From Brachybacterium fresconis (GTDB lineage: Bacteria > Actinomycetota > Actinomycetes > Actinomycetales > Dermabacteraceae): a DNA stretch of 64,000 nt. A program made the translations under genes and the position numbers. Below are positions 8,350-17,839 of this stretch, one piece after another. The notes under the pieces are model-generated. The model made no database searches, was not told where the DNA came from, and saw only the letters and a program-made list of their open reading frames with translations. The DNA is taken from contig NZ_JAGIOC010000001.1 of assembly GCF_017876515.1 (NCBI RefSeq), positions 4,464,001 to 4,528,000 on the forward strand. Reading direction: 5' to 3'. Within the stretch, counting starts at the first letter, position 1. Each line of letters opens with the position of its first letter.

Positions 8350-9792
8350 GTGACTCTCCACCTGCACGACACCGCCACCCGCACGACGCCGCCGCTGAAC
8401 CCGGTGCGCGAGGGGGCGGTGTCGTTGTATGTGTGCGGCCCTACCACGCAGGGGGCCCCGCACCTCGGCCACCTGCGCACCTTCCTCGCCTTCGACGTGC
8501 TGGTGCGCTGGTTGGAGCGCGGCGGCCGCGAGGTCACCCACATCCGCAACGTCACCGACATCGACGACAAGATCCTGGAGAGGTCCGCCGAGGCGGGCTC
8601 CGCGTGGTGGGCGTGGTCGCTGCGCTTCGAGCGGGAGTTCCAGGACGTCCTGGACCAGGTCGGGAACCGTCGGCCCACCTACGAGCCCCGCGCCACCGGG
8701 CACGTGCCCGAGATGATCGAGCTGATGCAGCGGCTCATCGAGCGCGGCCACGCCTACGCGGACGGCAACGGCTCGGTGTACTTCGACGTCTCCTCGCTCC
8801 CCACCTACGGCGCGCTGACCCGGCAGAGCCTCGAGGCCATGCAGGACGCCGGCGAGGTGCCGGAGCCGGGCAAGCGGGACCGCCGTGACTTCGCGCTGTG
8901 GAAGGCCGCGAAGCCGACCGAGCCGGAGACCGCCTCCTGGGACACGCCCTACGGGCGCGGCCGCCCGGGCTGGCATCTGGAATGCTCGGCCATGAGCCGC
9001 AAGTACCTCGGCGAGACCTTCGACATCCACGCCGGCGGTCTCGACCTGCGCTTCCCGCACCACGAGAACGAACAGGCGCAGTCCCACGCCGCCGGGTACG
9101 GCTTCGCCCGGCGCTGGATGCACGCCGGGGTGCTCACCGTCGACGGACTGAAGATGGGCAAGAGCCTCGACAACTTCGTCACCGCGGCCCGCGCCCTGGC
9201 CGAGCACCCGACCCCGGCCGTGCGGCTCGCCCTGGTCAGCGGGCATTACCGAGCCACCGTCGAGTACAACGCGACGGCGATGCGAGAGGCCGAAGTGGTC
9301 TGGGAGCGCTTCTCCGCCACCGCCCACCGCGCGGCCGAGCATCTCGCGGGCGAGCGGCTGACGGCGCCGGATGCCGACCTCACCGGTGTGGAGCTGCCGG
9401 CGGACTTCATCGCGGCCCTGGACGACGATCTCGCGGTGCCCGAGGCGCTCGCGGTGATCCACCATGAGCAGGCCGCGCTGAACTCGCTGCTGGCCGAGGG
9501 CGGCGATCACGCGGCCGTGGCCGGAGGGCTCGGACGGCTGCGCGCCATGCTCGACGTGCTGGGCCTGGATCCGCTCTCGGCGCAGTGGGCGGGCGCCGCG
9601 GACACGGGCGGAGCCGACCACGCGGCGCTGGACGCGCTGATCCGCGCCCAGCTCAGCGCGCGGGCAGCAGCCCGCGCGGAGAAGGACTGGGGCCGGGCCG
9701 ACGCCCTGCGCGATGCGCTGAGCGAGGCCGGGATCCGTATCGAGGACGGCCCGGACGGCGCCCGCTGGAGCCTCGAGCAGCCCGCACGATGA
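8350..9792 (+). CDS. cysS: Cysteinyl-tRNA synthetase
   Basis: Class I aminoacyl-tRNA synthetase charging tRNA-Cys. Signature features are the HIGH-type motif HLGHLR near residue 40, the zinc-binding Cys in YVCGPTTQG, the block [18 protein letters not shown], the HHENEQAQ metal-binding histidines and the KMSKS variant KMGKSLDN. The length (about 480) suits CysS. The mycothiol ligase MshC is smaller and lacks the anticodon-binding tail seen here. The GTG at 8350 is chosen on the leaderless -10 spacing; 8344 is an alternative. It ends 34 nt before rlmB on the same strand, so the two probably form a transcription unit. Confidence 0.96.
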   Translation: MTLHLHDTATRTTPPLNPVREGAVSLYVCGPTTQGAPHLGHLRTFLAFDVLVRWLERGGREVTHIRNVTDIDDKILERSAEAGSAWWAWSLRFEREFQDVLDQVGNRRPTYEPRATGHVPEMIELMQRLIERGHAYADGNGSVYFDVSSLPTYGALTRQSLEAMQDAGEVPEPGKRDRRDFALWKAAKPTEPETASWDTPYGRGRPGWHLECSAMSRKYLGETFDIHAGGLDLRFPHHENEQAQSHAAGYGFARRWMHAGVLTVDGLKMGKSLDNFVTAARALAEHPTPAVRLALVSGHYRATVEYNATAMREAEVVWERFSATAHRAAEHLAGERLTAPDADLTGVELPADFIAALDDDLAVPEALAVIHHEQAALNSLLAEGGDHAAVAGGLGRLRAMLDVLGLDPLSAQWAGAADTGGADHAALDALIRAQLSARAAARAEKDWGRADALRDALSEAGIRIEDGPDGARWSLEQPAR

Positions 9793-9826
9793 TGACGATG
9801 ACCGATACGACCGAGGAGTCGACCTG

Positions 9827-10789
9827 ATGGCAGGCAACAGCTCGCGCCGCGGCGCGATGCGCAAGGGCAAGAAGGGGGCGTCCGTCGGATCCGGCGGAGT
9901 GCGCCGCCGCGCCCTCGAGGGCAAGGGGCCGACGCCCCGGGCCGAGGACCGCCCCGCGCACAAGAAGTACACCGGGGGCTCCGGCGCCCCCGCCCGTCGT
10001 GGCGGATCCGGCGGCAAGGGCGGCAGGAAGTCTCCCGGAACCGACCAGGTGGCCGGACGCAATGCGGTGCTGGAGGCGCTGCGCGAGCAGGTCCCGGCCA
10101 CGAAGCTGACCGTCATGGTCCGCCTCGACGCCGATGAACGGGTGGGCGAGATCATGCGCCTGGCCACGGCTCAGAACCTGGCGGTCGCCGAGGCCTCCCG
10201 CACCGACCTGGACCGGATGACCGACCACGCCGTGCACCAGGGCGTGGCTCTGACCATGCCCCCGTACGAGTACGCGGAGGTCGACGACCTCCTGAAGATC
10301 GCCGCCGACGCCTTCGAGCCGCCGTTGCTGGTCGCCCTGGACGGCATCACCGATCCGCGCAACCTCGGCGCGGTCCTGCGCAGCGCCGATGCCTTCGGGG
10401 TGCACGGCGTGATCCTGCCCGAGCGGCGCAGCGTCTCGATGACCGCGAGCGTGTGGAAGGTCGCGGCCGGGGCCGCCGGCCGGGTCCGCGTCGCCCAGGT
10501 CACCAACCTCAATCGCACCCTGACCTCGCTCAAGGAGAAGGGCGTGTTCGTCCTCGGTCTGGATGCGGACGGCGACGTCACCACCCGCGGCCTCGACCTC
10601 GGCACGCAGCCGACCGCGCTCGTGGTGGGCGCGGAGGGCAAGGGGCTGTCCCGCCTGGCGCGCGAGATCAGCGACCAGGTGGTCTCGGTCCCGATGACCG
10701 GCCCCGCCGAGTCGCTGAACGCCTCGGTCGCGGCGGCCATCGCGCTGTACGAGATCTCGGGGGTCCGCGCCGAGCACGGTCGTGCCTGA
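9827..10789 (+). CDS. rlmB: TrmH-family 23S rRNA 2'-O-ribose methyltransferase (RlmB-like)
   Basis: SPOUT-fold methyltransferase of 320 residues. A basic, Gly/Lys/Arg-rich N-terminal extension (about 1-65) precedes the substrate-binding domain beginning at VAGRNAVLEAL. The catalytic domain shows the three SpoU motifs: LDGITDPRNLGAVLRSAD, the central VVGAEGKGLSRL and the C-terminal VPMTGPAESLNASVAAAIALYE. In E. coli RlmB methylates G2251 of 23S rRNA; orthology here rests on length and context. GAGGAG (9813-9818) lies 8 nt before the ATG. It follows cysS, a common actinobacterial gene order. Confidence 0.94.
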   Translation: MAGNSSRRGAMRKGKKGASVGSGGVRRRALEGKGPTPRAEDRPAHKKYTGGSGAPARRGGSGGKGGRKSPGTDQVAGRNAVLEALREQVPATKLTVMVRLDADERVGEIMRLATAQNLAVAEASRTDLDRMTDHAVHQGVALTMPPYEYAEVDDLLKIAADAFEPPLLVALDGITDPRNLGAVLRSADAFGVHGVILPERRSVSMTASVWKVAAGAAGRVRVAQVTNLNRTLTSLKEKGVFVLGLDADGDVTTRGLDLGTQPTALVVGAEGKGLSRLAREISDQVVSVPMTGPAESLNASVAAAIALYEISGVRAEHGRA

Positions 10790-10807
10790 GCGCCGCTGCG
10801 CTCAGGC
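10784..10807. terminator. Palindromic terminator sharing both stop codons
   Basis: A perfect 10 bp stem (10784-10793 with 10798-10807, 4 nt loop) contains the rlmB TGA on one strand and the TGA of the convergent YczE-like gene on the other. It should terminate both transcripts. Confidence 0.75.
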
Positions 10808-11506
10808 CGGATCGGGTGGCGGGGTCTCGTCGAGCTCTGCTGCCGACGCCCCGCCGGCCGGGGTGAGGACGGGCAGGACCACGTGCGGCAGCGCCAGCTG
10901 GATCACCGGTCCCAGACCGAGGGCATACAGCACCGTCCCCACGCCCATCGGACCGCCGAGCGCCCAGCCGGCGGCCAGCACCAGCACCTCCAGTGCGATC
11001 CGCACCGGTCCGACGGGTCGGCCCAGCACGCGCCCCAGCCCGGTCATCAGCCCGTCGCGCGCCCCGGGACCGAGCTGCGCCCCGATGTACACCGCAGCGC
11101 TGACGCCGTTGACGGCCACCCCGGCGACCATCAGCACGACGGCCGGCAGCGGACCTGTCGCCGGCGGCAGCAGGGCCATCCCGAGATCGATGCTCAGTCC
11201 CACCCAGATCGCGTTGGCGAAGGTGCCGATGCCCGGCTGCTCCCGCAGCGGGATCCACGCCAGGAGCACCACGAAGCTCACCGTGATGCTGAGCGTGCCC
11301 ACGCTCAGACCCGCGCGCTCGGCCAGCGCCGCGTGCAGCACGTCCCAGGGTGCGCCGCCCAGGCCCGAGCGCAGCAGCATCGCCAGCGACAGGCCGAAAC
11401 CGGTCAGGCCGATCATCATCTGGAGCAGACGCAGCGGCAGTCGGTCCACGCGCAGCTGATCGCGGAGGGAGAGGTTCGCCAGCAGCGGGGAGGAGGGCTC
11501 GGCCAT
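10802..11506 (-). CDS. YczE/YitT-family integral membrane protein
   Basis: The 234-residue protein has about six hydrophobic segments separated by short loops. Motifs match the YczE-like family: GLSLAMLLRSGLGGAPWDVL near residues 38-57 and GAQLGPGARDGLMTGL near 140-155. The family's transport or signalling role is not firmly known. It starts 15 nt after the DUF4032 gene on the same strand, suggesting cotranscription, and its stop is inside the terminator palindrome shared with rlmB. Confidence 0.85.
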   Translation of the reverse strand: MAEPSSPLLANLSLRDQLRVDRLPLRLLQMMIGLTGFGLSLAMLLRSGLGGAPWDVLHAALAERAGLSVGTLSITVSFVVLLAWIPLREQPGIGTFANAIWVGLSIDLGMALLPPATGPLPAVVLMVAGVAVNGVSAAVYIGAQLGPGARDGLMTGLGRVLGRPVGPVRIALEVLVLAAGWALGGPMGVGTVLYALGLGPVIQLALPHVVLPVLTPAGGASAAELDETPPPDPA

Positions 11507-11521
11507 GTCGGGGTCGGACCC

Positions 11522-12763
11522 TCAGCTCTCAGTGATCGGCAACGCCGACGTCTCGGTCGTGACCAGGGACTTCTCATCCGGGCGGTGGATGAGGACGTTC
11601 AGGATGTAGTGCCGCACGGTGTCATCGAGGCTGGCGTCGGTCCCGGCCTGCTCGGACAGGAACCACTTGTGTTCGAGCACCTCGTGATAGAACTCCGGCG
11701 GCTCGAGCTTGGAGCGCATCGACCTCGGGATCGCGCGGACCACAGGCTCGTACTGGTTCTGCAGCCACTCATGGGCGACGAACTCCTCGTCCTCGGCCTG
11801 CTGCTCCGTGGAGGCACGGAACTGGTCGAGGTCGTTGAGCAGCCGACGGGCCTGGTTCTCCTGGGCGTCGATCCCCGTCAGGCGCATCAGCCGACGGGCG
11901 TGGTGGCCGGCGTCGACCACCTTCGGGCGGATCGAGAGCGTGGTGCCGTCGAGGTCGGTGGTGATCTCGAGCTCTCCCACGTCGAAGCCCAGGCGGTTGA
12001 GCTTCTCGATGCGCTCGGAGACGCGCCAGCGCTCGTCGGCCGAGAACAGCTCGCGCTCGGTCAGAGCGGCCCACAGGCTCTCGTACCGCTCGATCAGGTC
12101 GTCGCCGACCGCGATCGGATCGGCCTCCGGGTCGAACATCTCCCCGGCCTGCAGATCCATCAGCTCGCCGATGATGTTGGTGCGGGCGAGGTCGAGATCG
12201 TACCGGCGCTGGCCCTCCGTGAGCGTCTCGTACAGGCTGCCGGTCTCGACGTCGACGATGTAGGCGGCGAATGCGCCGGCATCCCGGCGGAACAGCGTGT
12301 TCGACAGCGAGACGTCGCCCCAGTAGAAGCCCTCGAGATGGAGGTGGACCAGCAGCACGGCCAGGGCATCGAGCAGCCGTTGCGCGGTGTCCTCGCGCGA
12401 GACCTGGCTGAACACCGCCCGGTAGGGCAGGGAGAACTGCAGATGACGGGTGATGAGCATCGCGTCCAGCGGTTCCCCGCTCGGCGTGGTGCGGCCGGAG
12501 ACCACGGCGAAGGGCGCCACCGAGGGCACGCCGATGCGCCCCAGCAGGCGCAGCATCTCGTACTCGCGCCGGGCGAGATCATGGTTGATCTCCTTCAGCG
12601 CGAGGACGCGCCCGGAGACGCGCACGAAGCGCACCACATGGCGGGAGATGCCGCGGGGGAGAGCGGCGAGGATGTCCTCGGGCCAATCCTCGAGCGGCTG
12701 GTCCCACGGCAGGTCCAGCAGCGCCGGATCGGCCCGTGACGCGGTGATCTCCAGAGGTGCCAT
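11522..12763 (-). CDS. DUF4032 protein with a kinase-like (WaaP/Kdo-kinase type) core
   Basis: The 413-residue protein belongs to the actinobacterial DUF4032 family. The N-terminal half looks like a small-molecule kinase fold: ALKEINHDLARREYE (candidate ATP-binding Lys and Glu, about 55-70), HLEGFYWGDVSLSN (catalytic-loop-like, about 150-163) and YIVDVETG (DFG-like Asp, about 175-182). The C-terminal half is the family-specific DUF4032 domain and contains GIDAQENQARRLLNDLDQ. No substrate is known. The start has GAGAAT 6 nt upstream (possible leaderless) and also a close GGAG. It precedes the YczE-like gene. Confidence 0.85.
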   Translation of the reverse strand: MAPLEITASRADPALLDLPWDQPLEDWPEDILAALPRGISRHVVRFVRVSGRVLALKEINHDLARREYEMLRLLGRIGVPSVAPFAVVSGRTTPSGEPLDAMLITRHLQFSLPYRAVFSQVSREDTAQRLLDALAVLLVHLHLEGFYWGDVSLSNTLFRRDAGAFAAYIVDVETGSLYETLTEGQRRYDLDLARTNIIGELMDLQAGEMFDPEADPIAVGDDLIERYESLWAALTERELFSADERWRVSERIEKLNRLGFDVGELEITTDLDGTTLSIRPKVVDAGHHARRLMRLTGIDAQENQARRLLNDLDQFRASTEQQAEDEEFVAHEWLQNQYEPVVRAIPRSMRSKLEPPEFYHEVLEHKWFLSEQAGTDASLDDTVRHYILNVLIHRPDEKSLVTTETSALPITES

Positions 12764-12902
12764 TGCTCCATTCTCTCCCGAACCGTGGCGGCGTGCCCAC
12801 CTGTGGGCTCTTTTTCACCGGATGACACCACGAACCTCACGCCGATCACCGATGCGAGCGCGGACGACGACCGGGCGCAGGTGACGTCGGGCATGACGAC
12901 GA

Positions 12903-12936
12903 CGACGGGCGCCCGGCCGCAGCCGAGCGCCCGTCG
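12903..12936 (-). terminator. Hairpin terminator downstream of msiK
   Basis: A 10 bp perfect stem (12903-12912 with 12927-12936) with a 14 nt GC-rich loop lies 18 nt beyond the msiK stop codon on the minus strand. Confidence 0.7.
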
Positions 12937-12953
12937 CGCGATGCGGGGGAGGG

Positions 12954-14039
<1,086 letters not shown>

Positions 14040-14236
14040 GGTGGTACTCCTTCACCGGCAGGTACGTGCCGGACGGTCCGTTGTGAAGTGATGATCACCG
14101 GTCTCGGTCGCTCTCGCGAGGAGGCGCTTCCTTGCACCGGCCAGAGGAAGTGTATCCCAGGTCTCATCCGGATGGCGAGCGCTGTCCGAGCGGCGGGTCG
14201 GGGTCGTCCGCGGTGGGCAGAGCGGCACGGCTGCGG

Positions 14237-14242
14237 GATACT
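14237..14242 (+). promoter_or_regulatory. -10 element for leaderless def
   Basis: GATACT is followed by 6 nt and the GTG at 14249, supporting this start over upstream in-frame codons. Confidence 0.55.
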
Positions 14243-14248
14243 GGGGGA

Positions 14249-14932
14249 GTGGACACCCCTGAGCTGACCCGGAAGATCCTCGACCGCCGCGAGAAGCCGA
14301 CCGACCCGCTGCGGATCGTGCAGGCCGGCCACCCCGCGCTGCGCCGTCGCGCCGTCACCGCCCGGGCGAAGCTCGGGCCCGCGCTGCTGCTCGAGCTGGT
14401 CGAGGCGATGACGATCACGATGCGGGCCGCCCCGGGCGTGGGCCTCGCCGCTCCGCAGATCGGGCTGCCCGTGTCCTTGTACGTGGTCGAGGACCGCGTC
14501 GCGGGCGAGCCCGGCGAGGACGAGGAGGATGATCTGCTCGAGCGTCGGAGCCTTCCGCTGCGCGCCCTGCTCGATCCGGAGGTCGAGCTGCTGGGCGGCG
14601 AGCGCGTCTATGCCTGGGAGGGCTGCCTGTCCGTCAGCGGCTGGCAGTCGATCGTCCCCCGCGCCCGACGGGTGCGGCTGCGGACGAGCGAGCTGCTGGC
14701 CGACGGGACCCTGCGGGAGGTCGACGAGGAGCACGTGGGGTGGACCGCGCGCATCCTCCAGCACGAGACCGACCACCTGGCCGGGACGCTGTGCCATGAC
14801 CTGATGGTGCCGCGCTCCTTCATCGACGCCGGGTACGGCGTCCACTACGCCGACCTCTCCGAGGCCGTGCGCCGCCTCGGACTGCGCGGCGAGGTCGCGG
14901 GGCTCGGGCCCGGCGAGGTCATCGCCCGGTGA
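14249..14932 (+). CDS. def: Peptide deformylase
   Basis: Removes the N-formyl group from nascent proteins. All three family motifs are present: GVGLAAPQIG (motif 1), EGCLSVSG (motif 2, Cys metal ligand) and QHETDHLAG (motif 3, HExxH metal site). At 227 residues it is longer than E. coli Def, with about 35 extra N-terminal residues and an insert (about 92-107, acidic), as in some actinobacterial type I/III enzymes. The GTG at 14249 is chosen because a GATACT -10 element ends 6 nt upstream and the protein begins VDTPELTRKIL. It is divergent from msiK. Confidence 0.96.
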   Translation: MDTPELTRKILDRREKPTDPLRIVQAGHPALRRRAVTARAKLGPALLLELVEAMTITMRAAPGVGLAAPQIGLPVSLYVVEDRVAGEPGEDEEDDLLERRSLPLRALLDPEVELLGGERVYAWEGCLSVSGWQSIVPRARRVRLRTSELLADGTLREVDEEHVGWTARILQHETDHLAGTLCHDLMVPRSFIDAGYGVHYADLSEAVRRLGLRGEVAGLGPGEVIAR

Positions 14933-15032
14933 GGTCCGCGCCGCGCGGTGGTCTGCGCCACGTGGGGCCCGCGACCGCCCAGGCCCACGCGATAGCTTGG
15001 GCCCGATCACGACCACGAACAGGACGGAGCCG

Positions 15033-15773
15033 ATGGTGAGCACGAGCGACCCGAACAATCCGGGAATCGAGCAGGAGGACGGCGGCGATTTCCGCGAGCA
15101 GATCGACGAGCGCTGGCTCGACGTGGTCGACGCCGCGCTGAAGGTCCAGACGCCGCTGGCCCACAGCTACGTCGAGCGATTGCGCGCCAAGCATCCCGAG
15201 GCGACGCAGCGCCAGCTGCTGCAGAAGGTCACCGGTCGCTTCACGCTGCTGATGACCGCCACCGGCGCCGGCATCGGGGGAGTGGCCGCCCTGCCCGGGC
15301 TCGGCACCGCCGCGGCCCTGGGGCTGACCGTCGGGGAGGGCGTCTCCTTCGCGGAGGCCTGCGCGTTCCTGACCCTGTCCGTCGCGGACCTCTACGACGT
15401 GGACATGTCGGATGAGCCCACGCGTCGCCTGGTGTTGATGGGTGTGCTCAGCGGCGATCGCGGTGCCGAGATCATCGCCCGCGCCATGGGCAAGCAGGGA
15501 CTGCAGTGGAACGCGGTCCTCGGTGGGGGCGGCGGATTCCTGCCCGGCCTGGTCAGCAAGCAGATCTCCCGGTACGTGCGCCGTCGAGTCATCGCCCGCA
15601 CCGGCAAGCTGTGGCTCATGCGTCTGCTGCCCTTCGGCATCGGTGCCGTGATCGGCGGGCTCGGGGCCCGGTCGGTCTCGCGCTCCGTGGTCGAGGCGAT
15701 GCTGGAGATCTTCTCCCAGGCCCCCACCCTCGACGGGGAGCTCGCGGACGATCGGCCCTCGCTGGAGGGCTGA
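15033..15773 (+). CDS. Conserved hypothetical glycine-rich membrane-associated protein
   Basis: The product is about 246 residues. An acidic N-terminus and a helical region (about 25-65) precede a glycine/alanine-rich hydrophobic stretch TGAGIGGVAALPGLGTAAALG (shown in part; about 75-110) and a second hydrophobic segment near 190-210 (LPFGIGAVIGGLGA). The pattern recalls actinobacterial EcsC-like conserved hypotheticals, but I cannot assign a function. AGGACGGAG lies just before the ATG. The IS110 element begins almost at its stop codon, so its native terminator may have been displaced downstream. Confidence 0.75.
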   Translation: MVSTSDPNNPGIEQEDGGDFREQIDERWLDVVDAALKVQTPLAHSYVERLRAKHPEATQRQLLQKVTGRFTLLMTATGAGIGGVAALPGLGTAAALGLTVGEGVSFAEACAFLTLSVADLYDVDMSDEPTRRLVLMGVLSGDRGAEIIARAMGKQGLQWNAVLGGGGGFLPGLVSKQISRYVRRRVIARTGKLWLMRLLPFGIGAVIGGLGARSVSRSVVEAMLEIFSQAPTLDGELADDRPSLEG

Positions 15774-15777
15774 CTGT

Positions 15778-16030
15778 GAGGATGGCGTTATCGGCCTCGT
15801 GCTGATGGGGTGTGTTCGACGGCACCGTGCGTGACCCGTGGGCTGACTGGCTTCGTGCCTTTGCGCGGACTTGTCCGTTCGGTGTCGTCGGACCCGGCCC
15901 GGTCGGAGCTGACTGGCCTGATCAGGAGCTTGACCGCGGGCGTAGCCGCGCCCGCGTGTCCCGTCACAGTCCTGCCGTGACTCCTCCCGGACCGGACCCA
16001 TTTCGTCCGCTCCGGAGCTAGGAGGAACGC
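15778..16030 (+). ncRNA. Candidate IS110 bridge RNA region (left-end non-coding segment)
   Basis: IS110-group elements encode a structured bridge RNA in the non-coding left end that pairs with target and donor DNA. This segment has a strong hairpin (15935-15942 with 15949-15956, 6 nt loop) and a repeated 10-mer GCTGACTGGC (15842-15851 and 15908-15917). GGGCTGACTG at 15840-15849 exactly matches host DNA at the left junction (15767-15776), as expected of a left target guide. No protein-coding frame here looks real. Extent and fold are inferred. Confidence 0.5.
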
Positions 16031-17083
16031 ATGACCAGTCTGACCGATATCGCAGAGATCGTCATCGGGGTCGACACCCACGTCGATACCCACACCGCCG
16101 CCATCGTCGAGACCGCCACCGGTGGAGTACTCGCCGAGATCACGGTGCCCACCACCCCGGCCGGCTACCAGGAACTGGTAGAAGTGGCCGAGGAACACTC
16201 ACCCCTGCGGGTGTGGGCCATCGAGGGCACCGGCGGCCACGGCGCCGGCCTGACCCACCTGCTGGAGCGTGGGGACGAGGTCGTATTCGAGCTCGACCGC
16301 CCCCAGCGGGCCAAGCGCCGCAATGGCGCGAAGTCCGATCCGCTGGACGCGGTGCGCGCCGCCCGTGAAGCGATGGCACGCCCGCATCGCGGGACCCCGC
16401 GCACCGGTCCGCAGCGGCAGGCTCTGTCGGTGCTACTGGCAGCTCGCCGCTCCGCGGTCGACGCGTCGACCACTGCACAGCGGCAGCTGTTCAGCCTCGC
16501 CATCGCCGCTCCCGAGCGCCTGCGTGCCAAGCTGCGCGACCGGAAGCTGCCCGAGATGGTCGAGATCGCTTCCCGGTTCCGCATCCATACCTCGTGGGAT
16601 GCGGAGACCGCCACCACCGCCAGGGTGCTGCGCGATCTGGCCCGCCGCGCCCAGGTGCTGCAGGCCGAGTCCAACGAGCACGAGAAGCAGATCCGGGCGA
16701 TCGTGCGGTCCTGGCGTGCCGATCTGCTCGCTGAGAAGGGCGTCGGGCCGATCGTCGCGGCGACGGTGCTTTGCGCGTGGTCCCACCCTGGTCGCGTGCG
16801 TGACGAGGCCGCGTTCGCGATGCTCGCCGGCGTCGCCCCGTTGCCGGCCAACAGCGGCAAGACCACCACCAGATACCGGCTGAACCGGTACGGCGATCGG
16901 CAGCTCAACCGCGCCCTGCACACGATCGTGCTCTCACGCCAGCGCTACGACCAGCGCACTAAGGACTACACCGCCCGCCGCACTTGCGAAGGAAAGACCC
17001 CGCGAGAGATCAAACGTTGCCTGAAGCGATACATCGTCCGAGACCTCTACCGACTCCTCGAGAACCCACCGCTACCCGCTTGA
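16031..17083 (+). CDS. IS110-family transposase/recombinase
   Basis: The 350-residue recombinase has the N-terminal RuvC-like DEDD domain with catalytic acids at Asp15 (VIGVDTHVDTH), Glu65 (WAIEGTGGHG), Asp103 and Asp106 (KSDPLDAVRAA). A coiled-coil middle (about 190-225) follows, then the C-terminal Transposase_20 domain (ATVLCAWSHP, FAMLAGVAPLPANSGK) with the candidate nucleophile Ser275. The frame is intact with no stops or shifts, and TAGGAGGAA precedes the ATG, so it is probably functional. It acts with the bridge RNA of the left end. Confidence 0.96.
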   Translation: MTSLTDIAEIVIGVDTHVDTHTAAIVETATGGVLAEITVPTTPAGYQELVEVAEEHSPLRVWAIEGTGGHGAGLTHLLERGDEVVFELDRPQRAKRRNGAKSDPLDAVRAAREAMARPHRGTPRTGPQRQALSVLLAARRSAVDASTTAQRQLFSLAIAAPERLRAKLRDRKLPEMVEIASRFRIHTSWDAETATTARVLRDLARRAQVLQAESNEHEKQIRAIVRSWRADLLAEKGVGPIVAATVLCAWSHPGRVRDEAAFAMLAGVAPLPANSGKTTTRYRLNRYGDRQLNRALHTIVLSRQRYDQRTKDYTARRTCEGKTPREIKRCLKRYIVRDLYRLLENPPLPA

Positions 17084-17116
17084 CACACCATAGGAGCGTC
17101 CGGACCGGAACGAGCA

Positions 17117-17144
17117 GAGGGCCGACCCCGCGGGGCCGGCCCTC
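17117..17144 (-). terminator. Hairpin terminator beyond ppa
   Basis: The stem GAGGGCCG/CGGCCCTC (17117-17124, 17137-17144) encloses an inner CCCC/GGGG stem. It lies between the IS right end and ppa and would end the minus-strand ppa transcript or plus-strand read-through. Confidence 0.6.
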
Positions 17145-17150
17145 CGCTGG

Positions 17151-17212
17151 CGCCGAGCTCTGCGAAGCTGTTGCTTCTGGCGATCTTGGCCACGGGAACG
17201 CAGAGCTCGGCG
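17151..17212. repeat. 14 bp perfect inverted repeat with two internal mini-hairpins
   Basis: Arms 17151-17164 and 17199-17212 are perfect inverted repeats of 14 bp. The 34 nt between them can form a GAAGC-TGTT-GCTTC hairpin (17164-17177, sharing one base with the arm) and a short TGGC/GCCA stem. It sits about 30 nt past the ppa stop. It may be the main ppa terminator, or a structured RNA. Confidence 0.6.
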
Positions 17213-17244
17213 GAGGTGGGCCGCCGGGGCCGGAGTGCGAGGGG

Positions 17245-17757
17245 TCAGGCGTCCTGGGTGAAGTCGTTGGCGTGCTCGGTGCCGACGGCGCGGCGATAGG
17301 ACTCGTTGATCTCCGCCTCGGCGTCGCTGCGGCCTTCCCAGTGGGCACCCTCGACGCTCTTGCCCGGCTCGAGATCCTTGTAGACCTCGAAGAAGTGCTG
17401 GATCTCCAGGCGATGGAACTCGGAGACGTCGGTGAGCTCCTGGCGACGCACCTGGCGGCGGTCCCCGACCGGCACCGCGATGATCTTGTCGTCGCCGCCG
17501 GCCTCGTCGCGCATGCGGAACATGCCGAGCGCCCGGCAGCGGATCAGGCACCCCGGGAACGTCGGCTCCTCGAGCAGGACCAGACAGTCCAGCGGGTCGC
17601 CGTCCTCACCGAGGGTGCCCTCGATGAACCCGTAGTCGTCCGGGTAGCGCGTGGCGGTGAACAGCATCCGATCGAGCCTGATGCGCCCGTTGTGGTGGTC
17701 CACCTCGTACTTGTTCCGGTTCCCGCGAGGGATCTCGATGGTCACGTCGAATTCCAC
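17245..17757 (-). CDS. ppa: Inorganic pyrophosphatase (family I)
   Basis: Hydrolyses pyrophosphate to two phosphates and so drives biosynthetic reactions such as aminoacylation. The 170-residue length is typical of bacterial family I enzymes. Active-site features are [11 protein letters not shown] near the N-terminus, DDYGFIEGT, the metal-binding DGDPLDCLV (about 52-60) and DDKIIAVP with the downstream KDLEPGK. The GTG start at 17757 has GGAG about 9 nt upstream. It is divergent from dacB, with 82 bp between, and followed by two strong hairpins. Confidence 0.97.
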   Translation of the reverse strand: MEFDVTIEIPRGNRNKYEVDHHNGRIRLDRMLFTATRYPDDYGFIEGTLGEDGDPLDCLVLLEEPTFPGCLIRCRALGMFRMRDEAGGDDKIIAVPVGDRRQVRRQELTDVSEFHRLEIQHFFEVYKDLEPGKSVEGAHWEGRSDAEAEINESYRRAVGTEHANDFTQDA

Positions 17758-17827
17758 GACAGCCGCTCCGTTGCTCCGGCCCTGTGGGCTCTGTTTCCAG
17801 TGGGCACTGGTTCTGACTCGGACACCT

Positions 17828-17833
17828 TATCGT
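17828..17833 (+). promoter_or_regulatory. -10 element for leaderless dacB
   Basis: TATCGT is followed by 6 nt and the ATG at 17840. It heads the dacB-tilS-hpt-ftsH-fol block. Confidence 0.6.
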
Positions 17834-17839
17834 GAGGTC

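Larger units (their letters stand above)
15776..17099 (+). mobile_element. IS110-group insertion sequence (ends approximate)
   Basis: A single DEDD transposase gene is preceded by about 255 nt of non-coding DNA and followed by a very short right end. No terminal inverted repeats are visible. This asymmetry (long left end, short right end) marks the IS110 group rather than IS1111. The ends given assume a GT dinucleotide core (15776-15777 and 17098-17099), which would restore a host sequence running from the upstream stop codon into the ppa terminator. Other dinucleotides are possible. It inserted between the 3' ends of two convergent host genes and interrupts no gene. Confidence 0.75.

Noticed and set aside
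8350-9792. Mycothiol ligase MshC instead of cysteinyl-tRNA synthetase
   Set aside because: The length, KMGKSLDN motif and C-terminal anticodon-binding part fit CysS, and rlmB follows as in cysS loci.
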